Source: Patulibacter sp050252545
GTDB taxonomy: Bacteria > Actinomycetota > Thermoleophilia > Solirubrobacterales > Solirubrobacteraceae
DNA: 29,186 nt
Assembly (NCBI GenBank): GCA_050252545.1
Contig: JBFWKS010000020.1
Span: forward strand, 1 to 29,186
Reading direction: 5' to 3'
Position numbers and translations under genes: made by a program. The notes under the pieces are model-generated. The model was not told where the DNA came from. It did no database searches and saw nothing but the letters and a program-made list of their open reading frames with translations. Positions 21,336 through 29,142 of this stretch are shown here, one piece after another; the stretch's first letter is position 1; each line of letters opens with the position of its first letter.

Positions 21336-21926
21336 GTGCCATCCGTCGCGTCCACCCCGATCGCGTTCGTCCGCGGCGACGGGACGCGGTACCGGGCGGT
21401 CGTGCAGCGCTTCGACGGGGTCATCCTCGAGCTCGACGGTGGCGGCTACAACCGGATCGGCGGACCGGTCGACCGCGTGCCGCACGACCTGGCGCACCTC
21501 GTCGTCGAGGACCGCCTCGGCCTCGCCGCCGGGCTGTGGGGCGTCATCGCGGCGGGAGGGCTGTTCGGCCACACGAAGGTCGTCGCGGGACGGCAGCCCC
21601 CGCACGCCGCACGGCGCGGGCAGGCGGTCGTCGACGCGGCGGGCGACGAGCTGTCGCGGGCCGAGATGCTCGTCCGCGCGGTCGCCGACGCCGATCGCGA
21701 CGGTCGCCCGCGCGACGTGTCCGGCCTGCGGGCCGCGGTCGGGCCCCGCTGGTGGACCGACGCCGTCACCGCCGACGCCCTGGCCGCCGCCTGCCGCGGC
21801 CTGCGAGAGGCCGCCGTCGCCTGGGACGCCCTTCGACCGGGTGCCGAGCTGGCGGTCAGCTGGGACCACCCGGCGCCACCGGGGCTCGCCGGTGGCGGGC
21901 AGCGGCGCGGTCGGCCACGGCGCTGA
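21336..21926 (+). CDS. Uncharacterised protein with HDLAH motif
   Basis: A 196-residue protein I do not recognise as a named family. It begins VPSVASTPIAFVRGDGTRYR, with a beta-rich N-terminus (RYRAVVQRFDGVILELDGGG), followed by DRVPHDLAHLVVEDRLGLAAG and a glycine-rich LWGVIAAGGLFGHTKVV. The P-H-D-L-A-H-x-x-V-E block looks like a conserved or catalytic centre; I have a vague impression of similar actinobacterial hypothetical proteins but cannot confirm it. The C-terminal half is helical (LSRAEMLVRAVADADRDG, AAACRGLREAAVAWDALRPG) and ends in a basic tail. GTG 21336 follows AGGG closely. It converges on mazF with only 3 bp between stop codons, so any link to the toxin-antitoxin pair is positional only. 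Confidence 0.65.
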   Translation: MPSVASTPIAFVRGDGTRYRAVVQRFDGVILELDGGGYNRIGGPVDRVPHDLAHLVVEDRLGLAAGLWGVIAAGGLFGHTKVVAGRQPPHAARRGQAVVDAAGDELSRAEMLVRAVADADRDGRPRDVSGLRAAVGPRWWTDAVTADALAAACRGLREAAVAWDALRPGAELAVSWDHPAPPGLAGGGQRRGRPRR

Positions 21927-21929
21927 GGG

Positions 21930-22298
21930 TCAGCGATCGTCCGGCACGCTCACCAGCAGCTTGACCCGCAGCACGACCTGCTCCAGCGTCTCCCGATCGA
22001 CCGACGCGATCCGCGTCACCAGCCGCCGACGACTGACCGCCCGGACCTGCCACGGAACGATGTAGGAGGCCCGGGCCGGATCGCCGTCGTGCTCCGGGAT
22101 CCGCGTGGCGACCGCGCCCGCCGTCGGAGTGGTCGTCAGCGGGACGACGATCACGACCCGCCGCCCCGGATCGTCGACGCGGTTGATCTCGTCGCGACTG
22201 ACGACGAGCACCGGTCGTCGCTTGCGAATCTCGTCCCCGACCGTCGGGTCGAGGTCACCCAGCCAGATCTCGCCCTGACCCGGCGAGGCCAACGACAT
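21930..22298 (-). CDS. MazF/PemK-type toxin (endoribonuclease)
   Basis: A 122-residue member of the MazF/PemK/CcdB-fold family: GEIWLGDLDPTVGDEIRKRR, PVLVVSRDEINRV, VVIVVPLTTTPTAG (the conserved P-L-T-T segment), VPWQVRAVSRRRLVTRIASV and a C-terminal helix. Members cleave mRNA at short specific sequences during stress; the target cannot be predicted here. The ATG overlaps the antitoxin stop by one base (TGATG), the antitoxin-first order normal for this class. The catalytic Arg and Thr of the family are matched by R/K-R-P and T-T in these segments. Confidence 0.88.
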   Translation of the reverse strand: MSLASPGQGEIWLGDLDPTVGDEIRKRRPVLVVSRDEINRVDDPGRRVVIVVPLTTTPTAGAVATRIPEHDGDPARASYIVPWQVRAVSRRRLVTRIASVDRETLEQVVLRVKLLVSVPDDR

Positions 22299-22534
22299 CA
22301 GCCCGGAAGCTCGTCGAGACCGTCACCGACGGTCTGGTCCCAGGCGACGAGCTCCGGGTCGTCCGCGCTCTGCGCCATGCCCTCGACCATCTCGGCGAGC
22401 AGGACCGCCTCGTACTCCCGCGCCACGATGCGGTCGAGCGCCTCGACCGCCGTCGTCGCGCGCCGCTCGGCCAGCACCTTGAGCCGATCCCGGGTCTCGG
22501 GGCGTACACGAACGACGACCGTGGAAGAAGACAC
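22298..22534 (-). CDS. Antitoxin of the MazF-type toxin (ribbon-helix-helix-like)
   Basis: A 78-residue acidic protein with a VVVRVRPETRDRLKVLAERR start (strand, then helix), the pattern of ribbon-helix-helix DNA-binding antitoxins, and an acidic C-terminal region (VEGMAQSADDPELVAWDQTV) that would bind and neutralise the toxin. It precedes the toxin gene with a one-base overlap, which couples translation. GTG 22534 is preferred: TATGCT lies six bases before it, fitting a leaderless transcript; an ATG eight codons upstream (22558) would be inside the promoter region. Two GTATGC direct repeats upstream are likely autorepression sites. Confidence 0.75.
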   Translation of the reverse strand: MSSSTVVVRVRPETRDRLKVLAERRATTAVEALDRIVAREYEAVLLAEMVEGMAQSADDPELVAWDQTVGDGLDELPG

Positions 22535-22540
22535 GAATGA

Positions 22541-22560
22541 AGCATACAGTCCATGCATAC
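22541..22560 (-). promoter_or_regulatory. Antitoxin promoter -10 and direct repeats
   Basis: On the minus strand TATGCT ends six bases before the antitoxin GTG, and GTATGC occurs twice (22560-22555 and 22547-22542), 13 bp apart, so the repeats overlap the -10. Binding of the antitoxin here would give the usual autorepression. No convincing -35. Confidence 0.35.
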
Positions 22561-22612
22561 TCTGGCCGCATCGTCGACGACGACCACCACGGCGGCAGAC
22601 GGGGACAACCGC

Positions 22613-22657
22613 AGCGGGTCGGTTCACCGGCGCCCCACGACGGCCAGGCGACCCGCT
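22613..22657 (+). repeat. Family 2 hairpin repeat, copy D
   Basis: Outer stem perfect; inner stem ACCGGCG / CGACGGC has mismatches at two pairs; internal CAGG instead of CAGA; loop CCCCA. It lies between the antitoxin gene and the end of the RarA-type gene, in the same orientation as copies A-C. Confidence 0.85.
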
Positions 22658-22677
22658 CTCGCGCCCGGCGCCGGCCC

Positions 22678-24225
22678 CTACGGCTCCCGCCGTCGCGCGC
22701 GTCGGGTCGCCGCCAGGCGTTCGATCAGGGCCTGCTCGTGCTCGGCCGGCACGAGGAACCGACGGGGCTCCAGTCCTGCGGGCATCAGCTCCTGGTCCGA
22801 CACGCCGCCCGGATTGGTGTGCGGGTAGTCGTAGTGCCCGGGCGCCGCACCGTCGCTCGCCTTGCCGCGCAGGTACGGCGGGGGCGCGGCGACGCCGTGC
22901 TCCTCGATCTGGGCCAGGGCGTCGTCGATCGCGCGGTAGGCGGCGCTGCTCTTCGGCGCCAGGGCCAGACGGATCGTCACGTGCGACAGGGCGATCCGGC
23001 ACTCGGGCATGCCCACCCGATCGACGACCTCGGCGGCGGCGACGGCCATCGGCAGCGCGTGCGGGTCGGCCAGGCCGACGTCCTCGCTCGCCGACACGAC
23101 GAGGCGCCGGGCGACCGTGCGCGGATCCTCGCCCGCCGCGAGCATGCCCGCCAGGTAGTACACCGCCGCGTCGGGGTCGCTGCCGCGGATCGACTTGATG
23201 TACGCCGAGAGCAGGTCGTGGGGCTGGTCCGGCCCGGCGGCGACGACCGACCGGTCGAGGACCGCCGCGACGTGTGACGGGGTGACGGTGACCGGACGGA
23301 CCCGCGGGCGCTCCCCGGCCTCGTGATCGGACCCACCGCCGGGCGTCCCGTCGGTAGGTGTCCCATCGGCACCTCCCGCCGCCCCGAAGCCGGCGCGAGC
23401 CCCGCCGACCACGTCCGGCCCTTCACCGTCGGACGTCCCACCGCCTCGCCCACCGACGGCCGCACGTTCCGCTGGCGGCCCGTCGTCCTCGTCCTCGTCT
23501 TCGTCCTCCCCCAACAGCCGGGCGATCTGGGCACGGGCCAGGCCCACGGCCGCCTCCAGCGCGCCGAGCGCCGTCCGGGCGTCGCCCGCGCTGCGCGCCG
23601 CCAGCAGCGACAGGGCCGCCTCGTCCGCGGCGACGCCCTCACCGAGCGCGTCGCCGGCGACCGCCCGGCGGAGCAGGGTCAGGACGTCGGCCTCGTCGAG
23701 GGCACGCAGGCGGTAGATCCGCAGCCGCGAGCGCAGTGCCGGGCTGACGGCGGCCCAGGGCGGCTCGGTCGTGGCGGCGATGAGGGTCACCACGCCGTCC
23801 TCGACCGCGGGCAGCAGCGCATCCTGCTGGGTGCGGTTGAAGCGGTGGATCTCGTCGATGAAGAGGACCGTGGCGCCGCCGGACGCCCGTCGCTCCTGGG
23901 CGCGGGCGATCGCCGCGCGCACCTCGGCCTTGCCCGCGTCGACCGCCTGCAGCCGTTCGACCGCGGCGCCCGCGGCGTCGGCGACGATCCGGGCGAGCGT
24001 CGTCTTGCCCGACCCGGGCGGGCCGTGCAGCAGCATCGCGTGCGGTCGACCGGCGTCGATCGAGGCCCGCAGCGGACGGCCCTCGTCGAGCAGCCCCGCC
24101 TGGCCCACGACGTCCTCGACCCGGCGCGGACGCAGACGGGCGGCGAGTGGCGCGTCCGCGGTGGCGGGTGCGTCGCCGCGCGCGGGGGCGTCGGCCGGCG
24201 ATTCGGGCACGAACAGACGGTCCAC
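22678..24225 (-). CDS. rarA: Replication-associated recombination protein RarA/MgsA-type AAA+ ATPase
   Basis: A 515-residue clamp-loader-related ATPase that acts at stalled replication forks. Features: LRPRRVEDVVGQ box at 31-41, Walker A GPPGSGKTT (68-76), Walker B LFIDEIHRFN (121-130), sensor 1 in IAATTEPP, Arg finger in SPALRSR (161-167), sensor 2 in GDARTAL; then the RarA-specific C-terminal domain with DLLSAYIKSIRGSDPDAAVY, RRLVVSASEDVGLADP and YDYPHTNPGG. An inserted stretch of roughly 70 residues (240-312), first Asp/Glu-rich then Gly/Thr-rich, separates the ATPase lid from the tetramerisation domain and lengthens the protein beyond the usual 420-450. The start is GTG 24225; the frame stays open upstream but lacks protein-like sequence. 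Divergent from the CCA-type gene, with a 249-bp gap showing nothing else. Confidence 0.93.
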   Translation of the reverse strand: MDRLFVPESPADAPARGDAPATADAPLAARLRPRRVEDVVGQAGLLDEGRPLRASIDAGRPHAMLLHGPPGSGKTTLARIVADAAGAAVERLQAVDAGKAEVRAAIARAQERRASGGATVLFIDEIHRFNRTQQDALLPAVEDGVVTLIAATTEPPWAAVSPALRSRLRIYRLRALDEADVLTLLRRAVAGDALGEGVAADEAALSLLAARSAGDARTALGALEAAVGLARAQIARLLGEDEDEDEDDGPPAERAAVGGRGGGTSDGEGPDVVGGARAGFGAAGGADGTPTDGTPGGGSDHEAGERPRVRPVTVTPSHVAAVLDRSVVAAGPDQPHDLLSAYIKSIRGSDPDAAVYYLAGMLAAGEDPRTVARRLVVSASEDVGLADPHALPMAVAAAEVVDRVGMPECRIALSHVTIRLALAPKSSAAYRAIDDALAQIEEHGVAAPPPYLRGKASDGAAPGHYDYPHTNPGGVSDQELMPAGLEPRRFLVPAEHEQALIERLAATRRARRREP

Positions 24226-24474
24226 CCATCGAGGATCGCATGCAGGCCGGGCGTACCGGCGGGGACGCCCGGACCGTGCGCGCGGCATCGGGCCGGATCG
24301 CGTCTCGCGGCGTCGCCCGCGGCCCGCGCGCCGGCAGGGCCGGAGGCAGGCGCGCGCACCCACGCGATCGGGCGTCACCTCCGTCTCGGGGCGAGCGCTC
24401 CCGCGCATCGGCCGACCGGGCGTGGCATCCCACGCCACGACCCACCGTGGCGCCTCGTCTACCCTTTCGGCGTC

Positions 24475-25944
24475 GTGCCCCCCGCCCCGGACACCGCCGT
24501 CGACGGCGTCGACGCCCTTCGGGAGCACCTGCGGGACGCGACGCGGCGGATGGGCCTGGACGAGGTCTACGAGGTCGGCGGGTGCCTGCGCGACGAGCTG
24601 CTCGGGCGCGTTCCGTCGGACATCGACCTGGCCGTCGTCGGGGTGACCGCCGACGAGCTCCTCGCCCGCGCGCGCAAGGAGGGCCGGGCGCAGCGGCTCG
24701 TCGTCGCCGACCGCCTCATCGGGGTGCGGCTGCGCACCGCGTGGACCCCGCCGGAGGGCGTCGAGATCGCGTTGGCGCGGACCGAGGTCTCGACCGGACC
24801 GGGCCACACCGACTTCGCGATCCGCGCGAGCCCCGACGTCACCATCGAGGAGGACCTGCGGCGCCGGGACTTCACGATCAACGCCCTGGCCCGGCACCTG
24901 CACGACGGCCACTGGGTCGACGTGGCCGACGGTCGGGGCGACCTGGAGCGGCGCGTCCTGCGGACGCTCGGACCCCGCACGCTGGCGGAGGATCCGCTGC
25001 GCGTCCTTCGCGGGCTGGCCCGCGTCGCCCACGACGACCTGCAGATCGCACCGGCGACGTGGGAGGCGATGCGCGAGCACGCCGTCGCGTTCCGACCGGA
25101 CGATCCCGACGACACCGACCGGTGGCCGCTGTCGCCCGAACGGATCCTCACCGAGTACGAGAAGACCCTGATGGGCGCCGAGGCACACCGCGCGCTCCAC
25201 TACGCGCGCGATCTGGGGATCCTCACCGGCACGATCCCCGAGTGGACCGCCACGGTCGGGTACGAGCAGGAGAGCCGTCACCACGCCCTGCCCCTCGACG
25301 AGCACCTGCTCCTCGCGCTGCGGCGGGCCGTCGAGGCCGGCGCGTCCCCGGACGTCCGCTGGGCGGCGCTGCTGCACGACATCGGCAAGCCCACCGCCGC
25401 CTGGCGCGGCGACGACGGCCGGCGACGGTACTCCCCCGATACCACCCGAGGACGGCCCGGGCACGCCGCGCTCGGCGGGCGGATGGCGATGGCGGCGCTG
25501 CGGCGACTGCGCGCGCCGCGACGCCGTATCGACACCGTCGGTGCGCTGGTCGCCGACCACATGTACCGCGACGACGAGGGCTTCGCCGATCGTGGCCCGG
25601 CCGAGCAGGGCCCGATCGCCCGGCGGTTCATCCACCGGATCGGCCGTGACCGGATCGCCGCCCAGCTGCTTCTGCGCCGCTGCGACCGGGCCGGCAAGCG
25701 CCCCGACGGCCCGCCGCCCGGGTGGGACCGCGATCTGGCGGCGTTCGAGGCCGCGATCGCCCGTGAGCGCACCGCGCCGATCACCGTCGGCGAGCTGGCG
25801 ATCGGCGGCGCCGAGCTGCTCGAGCTGGGCCTGCGCGGGCCGCGCGTGGGCCAGGTACAGCGGGCCCTCCTCGAGCGCGTGCTCGACGATCCCGACGCCA
25901 ACGAGCCCGACCGTCTGACGGCCTGGGCGCGCGAGCTCGCCTGA
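24475..25944 (+). CDS. CCA tRNA nucleotidyltransferase-type polymerase with HD domain
   Basis: A 489-residue class II nucleotidyltransferase of the CCA-adding/poly(A) polymerase family. Head domain: EVGGCLRDELLGRVPSDIDL with G35-G36, R39-D40 and the catalytic D49/D51 pair; EEDLRRRDFTINALA at about 125-138 (the second conserved block); the neck motif AEDPLRVLRGLARVA. A C-terminal HD domain, LLHDIGKPTAAW near 299-310, is as in HD-containing CCA enzymes. The likely job is maintaining the CCA end of tRNAs, though an HD-bearing poly(A) polymerase-like role cannot be excluded from sequence. GTG 24475 precedes the first helix; TACCCT nine bases upstream may be a -10 of a leaderless message. Not in an obvious operon. 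Confidence 0.85.
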   Translation: MPPAPDTAVDGVDALREHLRDATRRMGLDEVYEVGGCLRDELLGRVPSDIDLAVVGVTADELLARARKEGRAQRLVVADRLIGVRLRTAWTPPEGVEIALARTEVSTGPGHTDFAIRASPDVTIEEDLRRRDFTINALARHLHDGHWVDVADGRGDLERRVLRTLGPRTLAEDPLRVLRGLARVAHDDLQIAPATWEAMREHAVAFRPDDPDDTDRWPLSPERILTEYEKTLMGAEAHRALHYARDLGILTGTIPEWTATVGYEQESRHHALPLDEHLLLALRRAVEAGASPDVRWAALLHDIGKPTAAWRGDDGRRRYSPDTTRGRPGHAALGGRMAMAALRRLRAPRRRIDTVGALVADHMYRDDEGFADRGPAEQGPIARRFIHRIGRDRIAAQLLLRRCDRAGKRPDGPPPGWDRDLAAFEAAIARERTAPITVGELAIGGAELLELGLRGPRVGQVQRALLERVLDDPDANEPDRLTAWARELA

Positions 25945-26061
25945 TCCGCGCCGGGCACCGGAGAACCCCCGCCCGAGGGAGTCCCGGGTACGCACCACCG
26001 ACGTAGAGTCGGCGCATCGCCACCGCCGTCCCGGCGGTCCGTCCGCCCGGAGATCCGCTGC

Positions 26062-26934
26062 ATGCGCCGCCATCGCTCACCGCTCGCCCTCGTCGTCGCC
26101 GTGACCCTCGCGGCAACGCTGGCCGTCACCGGATGCGGTGGCGACGACCCCGTCACGGCGACCACCGCCGGCACGTCGACGCAGGGCGGGCCGGGCGCGA
26201 CGAGCGGCTCCACCGACCGCCAGCCGTTCAAGCGCGAGCTGGGTCCGACGCTCTGCGCGGTCGCCCCCGGCCTGTGCGGCGGCGACAAGGTGTCGACGCC
26301 GCCGTCGGTGCTCGACGATCCGCAGCAGCGTGAGCAGCGTGAGCAGAAGGTCCTCGAGGATGCGGGGTACGTGGCGCGGCTGCTCAACGAGTACTGGACG
26401 GCCGAGCTCCAGCGCGTCTACGGGGTGCCGTTCGGCGTGCCGGGCCGGTTCGAGGCCTATCGCGGCGCCACGGCGGGCATGACGTGCGGGGGCCCGATCC
26501 CGCCCGAGCAGACGGCGTCCAACGCGTTCTACTGCTCCCACGACGCCGACGAGCGGGTGGCGTTCGACCTCGACTGGTTCCAGGGCTACCTGGCCGACTA
26601 CCCGGGCGGCGCGACGACGTTCCTCATCCTCGCCCACGAGTGGGGCCACGCGGTGCAGGACACGTGGGACGAGCAGGGGATCGACCCGGGGTCCGGCGAC
26701 TACCGCGACGAGATCCAGGCCGACTGCCTGGCCGGCGTGTTCCTCCACGCGAGCCTGCGCAGCGGTGCGCTGGTGGAGAAGCCCGAGGACGCCCCCGCGG
26801 TGCTCGGCTGGCTCTACAGCGCCGGGTCCTCGCAGTGGCTGGACCCCCGCTCCCACGGCACCCGACAGCAGCGCCAGGCGGCGTTCCTGCTCGGATTCAA
26901 CGGCACGACGCAGGCCTGCCAGGAAGGGTTCTGA
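26062..26934 (+). CDS. Putative neutral zinc metallopeptidase lipoprotein (YpfJ-like)
   Basis: A 290-residue lipoprotein of the neutral zinc metallopeptidase family. The signal peptide ends in the lipobox AVTGC (Cys25), followed by a Gly/Thr/Ser-rich linker. The peptidase domain begins near residue 96: LEDAGYVARLLNEYWTAELQ, then YCSHDADERVAFDLDWF, the zinc motif HEWGH (192-196), and DEIQADCLAGVF with Glu217 as probable third ligand or support, ending RQAAFLLGFNGT. ATG 26062 has GGAG nine bases upstream. It follows the CCA-type gene by 117 bp. Substrate unknown. Confidence 0.87.
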   Translation: MRRHRSPLALVVAVTLAATLAVTGCGGDDPVTATTAGTSTQGGPGATSGSTDRQPFKRELGPTLCAVAPGLCGGDKVSTPPSVLDDPQQREQREQKVLEDAGYVARLLNEYWTAELQRVYGVPFGVPGRFEAYRGATAGMTCGGPIPPEQTASNAFYCSHDADERVAFDLDWFQGYLADYPGGATTFLILAHEWGHAVQDTWDEQGIDPGSGDYRDEIQADCLAGVFLHASLRSGALVEKPEDAPAVLGWLYSAGSSQWLDPRSHGTRQQRQAAFLLGFNGTTQACQEGF

Positions 26935-27055
26935 CCGTCGCGCGTCCCGGGCAAGCGATCCCGGTGACGCCGGGAGCCCGGTCGCGCCCCTGACCCGACG
27001 CGCCGAGGGCCCGACCGAGCCCCCGACGATGGACCGGACGTCGGGCCCGGGGCAC

Positions 27056-27061
27056 TAGCCT
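27056..27061 (+). promoter_or_regulatory. Candidate -10 hexamer TAGCCT for a leaderless M20 gene
   Basis: TAGCCT ends six bases before the ATG at 27068, where transcription would start; no Shine-Dalgarno is present and no good -35 is seen. The 133-bp gap upstream has no other recognised signal. Confidence 0.35.
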
Positions 27062-27067
27062 GGGCCG

Positions 27068-28477
27068 ATGCCGTCGGTTCCCGTCCCCTCCGCCGTCGAT
27101 CTGCTCCAGCGGCTGATCCGGCTGGACACGGTCAACCCGCCGGGGAACGAGCGTCCGGCGATCGAGCTGCTCGCCGGGCTGCTGGAGGCCGCGGGGTTCA
27201 CCGTCGAGCAGGACGGTCGCACACCAGAACGGCCGAACCTCGTCGCCGAGCTGGCCGCCGACGACCCGGACGCACGGGCGGCGGGGCCGATCCTGGGGCT
27301 GTTGTCGCACGTCGACACGGTCCTCGCGTCGCCCGAGGACTGGCGCCACGACCCGTGGTCCGGGCACCTCGACGAGGACGGCGTCATCTGGGGGCGCGGC
27401 GCGATCGACATGAAGTCCCAGACGGCGGCCGAGGTCACCGCCGCGGTCGGGCTGGCCGCGTCGGGATGGCGGCCACGGCGCGGGTCGTTGAAGGTCATCG
27501 TCGTCAGCGACGAGGAGACCGGCGGGGCGGACGGAGCCGTCTGGCTCTGCCGCGAGCGGCCCGACCTCGCCCGCTGCGACCTGCTCCTCAACGAGGGGGC
27601 CGGGGCACCGATCCACTTCCGTGACCGTCACCACTACGGGGTCTGCGTCGGCGAGAAGGGCCCGATGCGGTTCGTGCTGCGCACCCACGGTCGAGCGGCG
27701 CACGCGTCGACCCCGCGGCTGGGCGACAACGCACTGGTCCGCCTGGCACCGCTGATCACGCGGCTGGCCGAGGCACGGCTCCCGGTCGATCTGCACCCCG
27801 CGATCGCCGCGCTGCTGGACGGGCTCGGCCTGGGGTCCGACGACCCGGAGCGCGCCTACGCGACGCTGCGCTCCGAGGCCCCGGAGCTGGCCGCTGCGAT
27901 CGAGCCGATGGGCCGGGTGACCGTCAGCCCGACCCGGATCTCGGCCAGCGACAAGATCAACGTCATCCCCGACCGCGCCGAGCTGCGGGTCGACTGCCGG
28001 GTGCCACCGGGATCTCGGCCGGAGGACGCGCTCGCGCGGATCGTCGAGGCACTCGGCGGCGACCCGGAGCGGATCGAGAAGGTCGCGGGCGACGGGCCGA
28101 TCGGACCCGGATCGGTGCTCCGGCTGCCGGCGGAGACGATCGGCCTGGACGGCGACGTCGAGCTGGAGCTCGCCGAGGTCGTACCCGGCAGCGCGTCCCC
28201 GATCGACGGACCGCTCATGGACGCGTTGCGCGACTGGATCGGCCGTGAGGCACCCGATGCGCGGGTCGTCCCGACGCTGCTGCCCGGGTTCACCGACTCG
28301 CGGGCGTGGCGGGCGACGTTCCCCGACTGCGTCGCGTACGGGTTCTTCCCCCACCGCACGATCGACCTGCGAGAGCAGGCCGGGCTCATGCACGCCGCCG
28401 ACGAGCGGATCGCCGTCGAGGATCTGAACCTGGCGACCGCGTGCTACCGGGACGTGACGATGCGGCTGCTGGGGTGA
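27068..28477 (+). CDS. M20 family metallopeptidase (ArgE/DapE/carboxypeptidase group)
   Basis: A 469-residue di-zinc amidohydrolase of the M20 family. Ligand set: His81 and catalytic Asp83 in LLSHVDTV, Asp114 in GRGAIDMK, Glu149/Glu150 in DEETGG (general base and metal ligand), and His442 in GLMHAADERI. A dimerisation (lid) domain lies between about residues 190 and 310, starting VGEKGPMRFVLRTHGRAAHA; helix ALVRLAPLITRLAEARL. The family includes ArgE, DapE, aminoacylases and carnosinases; the substrate is not determined here, though the long size and GVIWGRGAIDMK form fit the ArgE/DapE-like group. Stands alone between the zinc peptidase and the NYN gene. Confidence 0.93.
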   Translation: MPSVPVPSAVDLLQRLIRLDTVNPPGNERPAIELLAGLLEAAGFTVEQDGRTPERPNLVAELAADDPDARAAGPILGLLSHVDTVLASPEDWRHDPWSGHLDEDGVIWGRGAIDMKSQTAAEVTAAVGLAASGWRPRRGSLKVIVVSDEETGGADGAVWLCRERPDLARCDLLLNEGAGAPIHFRDRHHYGVCVGEKGPMRFVLRTHGRAAHASTPRLGDNALVRLAPLITRLAEARLPVDLHPAIAALLDGLGLGSDDPERAYATLRSEAPELAAAIEPMGRVTVSPTRISASDKINVIPDRAELRVDCRVPPGSRPEDALARIVEALGGDPERIEKVAGDGPIGPGSVLRLPAETIGLDGDVELELAEVVPGSASPIDGPLMDALRDWIGREAPDARVVPTLLPGFTDSRAWRATFPDCVAYGFFPHRTIDLREQAGLMHAADERIAVEDLNLATACYRDVTMRLLG

Positions 28478-28530
28478 GCGGGTCGAGCCTCGACGTCGGT
28501 CGTGGCCCGGCCACCTGACACGATGACCGG

Positions 28531-29127
28531 GTGACCGACGAGCGCATCCTGCTGGTGTGGGACTCCCCGAACATCGACATGGTGCTCGGGCAGCTGATCC
28601 TGCGGCGCAAGCCGACCGGTCGCGAGCGGCCGCGGATCGACGCGCTCGCCGACTGGCTGCGGGAGCGGGCGCAGGGCGATCACGGGCACCGGGCCAAGAT
28701 CGAGGCGGCGGTGTTCGCCAACGTCACCGAGCGGACGTTCAACGGTGTGCTCGGCTGGGCCGAGGCGGTCCGCCAGGCCGGGTTCCGGATGTTCCTCAAG
28801 CCCAAGTCGCGTCCCGACAGCGACGTCGACGAGGACATCCTTGCGCTGCTCGAGGAGCGCCGCTACGGCGGCGGGCTGCGCGAGGCGATCCTCATGTCGC
28901 ACGACGGCAACGCGCTGGCCGAGGCGGCCAAGGTGCTGCTGGCGTCGGGGGTCGCCGTCACCGCGCTCGTCTTCCCCGAGCACGCCCACCAGCTCGTGCA
29001 GGTCGAGGGGATCGACGTCGTCGACCTGGAGGACGTCCCCGGCCTGTTCGAGCAGCCGCTGCCGCGCCTGACGTTCCAGAGCCTGCCCGAGGCCGGACGC
29101 TGGCTCGAGCCGATCGGCGAGCTGTAG
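28531..29127 (+). CDS. NYN-domain protein (PIN-like ribonuclease fold)
   Basis: A 198-residue protein with the NYN fold, a PIN-like nuclease domain: LLVWDSPNIDMVLGQLI opens the fold with Asp11; the central acids are in PDSDVDEDILALL (Asp98 and Asp100 region), and SHDGNALAEAAKVLLASG carries Asp125 after a hydrophobic strand (AILMSHD). These acids would coordinate Mg for RNA cleavage, as in relatives; the RNA target is unknown. The C-terminus (LTFQSLPEAGRWLEPIGEL) is short. GTG 28531 lies 6 nt after CACGAT, a possible leaderless start. It is 53 bp after the M20 gene and could be co-transcribed with it. Confidence 0.85.
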   Translation: MTDERILLVWDSPNIDMVLGQLILRRKPTGRERPRIDALADWLRERAQGDHGHRAKIEAAVFANVTERTFNGVLGWAEAVRQAGFRMFLKPKSRPDSDVDEDILALLEERRYGGGLREAILMSHDGNALAEAAKVLLASGVAVTALVFPEHAHQLVQVEGIDVVDLEDVPGLFEQPLPRLTFQSLPEAGRWLEPIGEL

Positions 29128-29142
29128 CCGGACCACGATCCG

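Noticed and set aside
22678..26073. 1131-codon minus-strand open frame running from the RarA gene through the CCA-type gene
   Set aside because: Only residues to 24225 match RarA; the rest is antisense to the well-supported nucleotidyltransferase gene and has no protein-like features.
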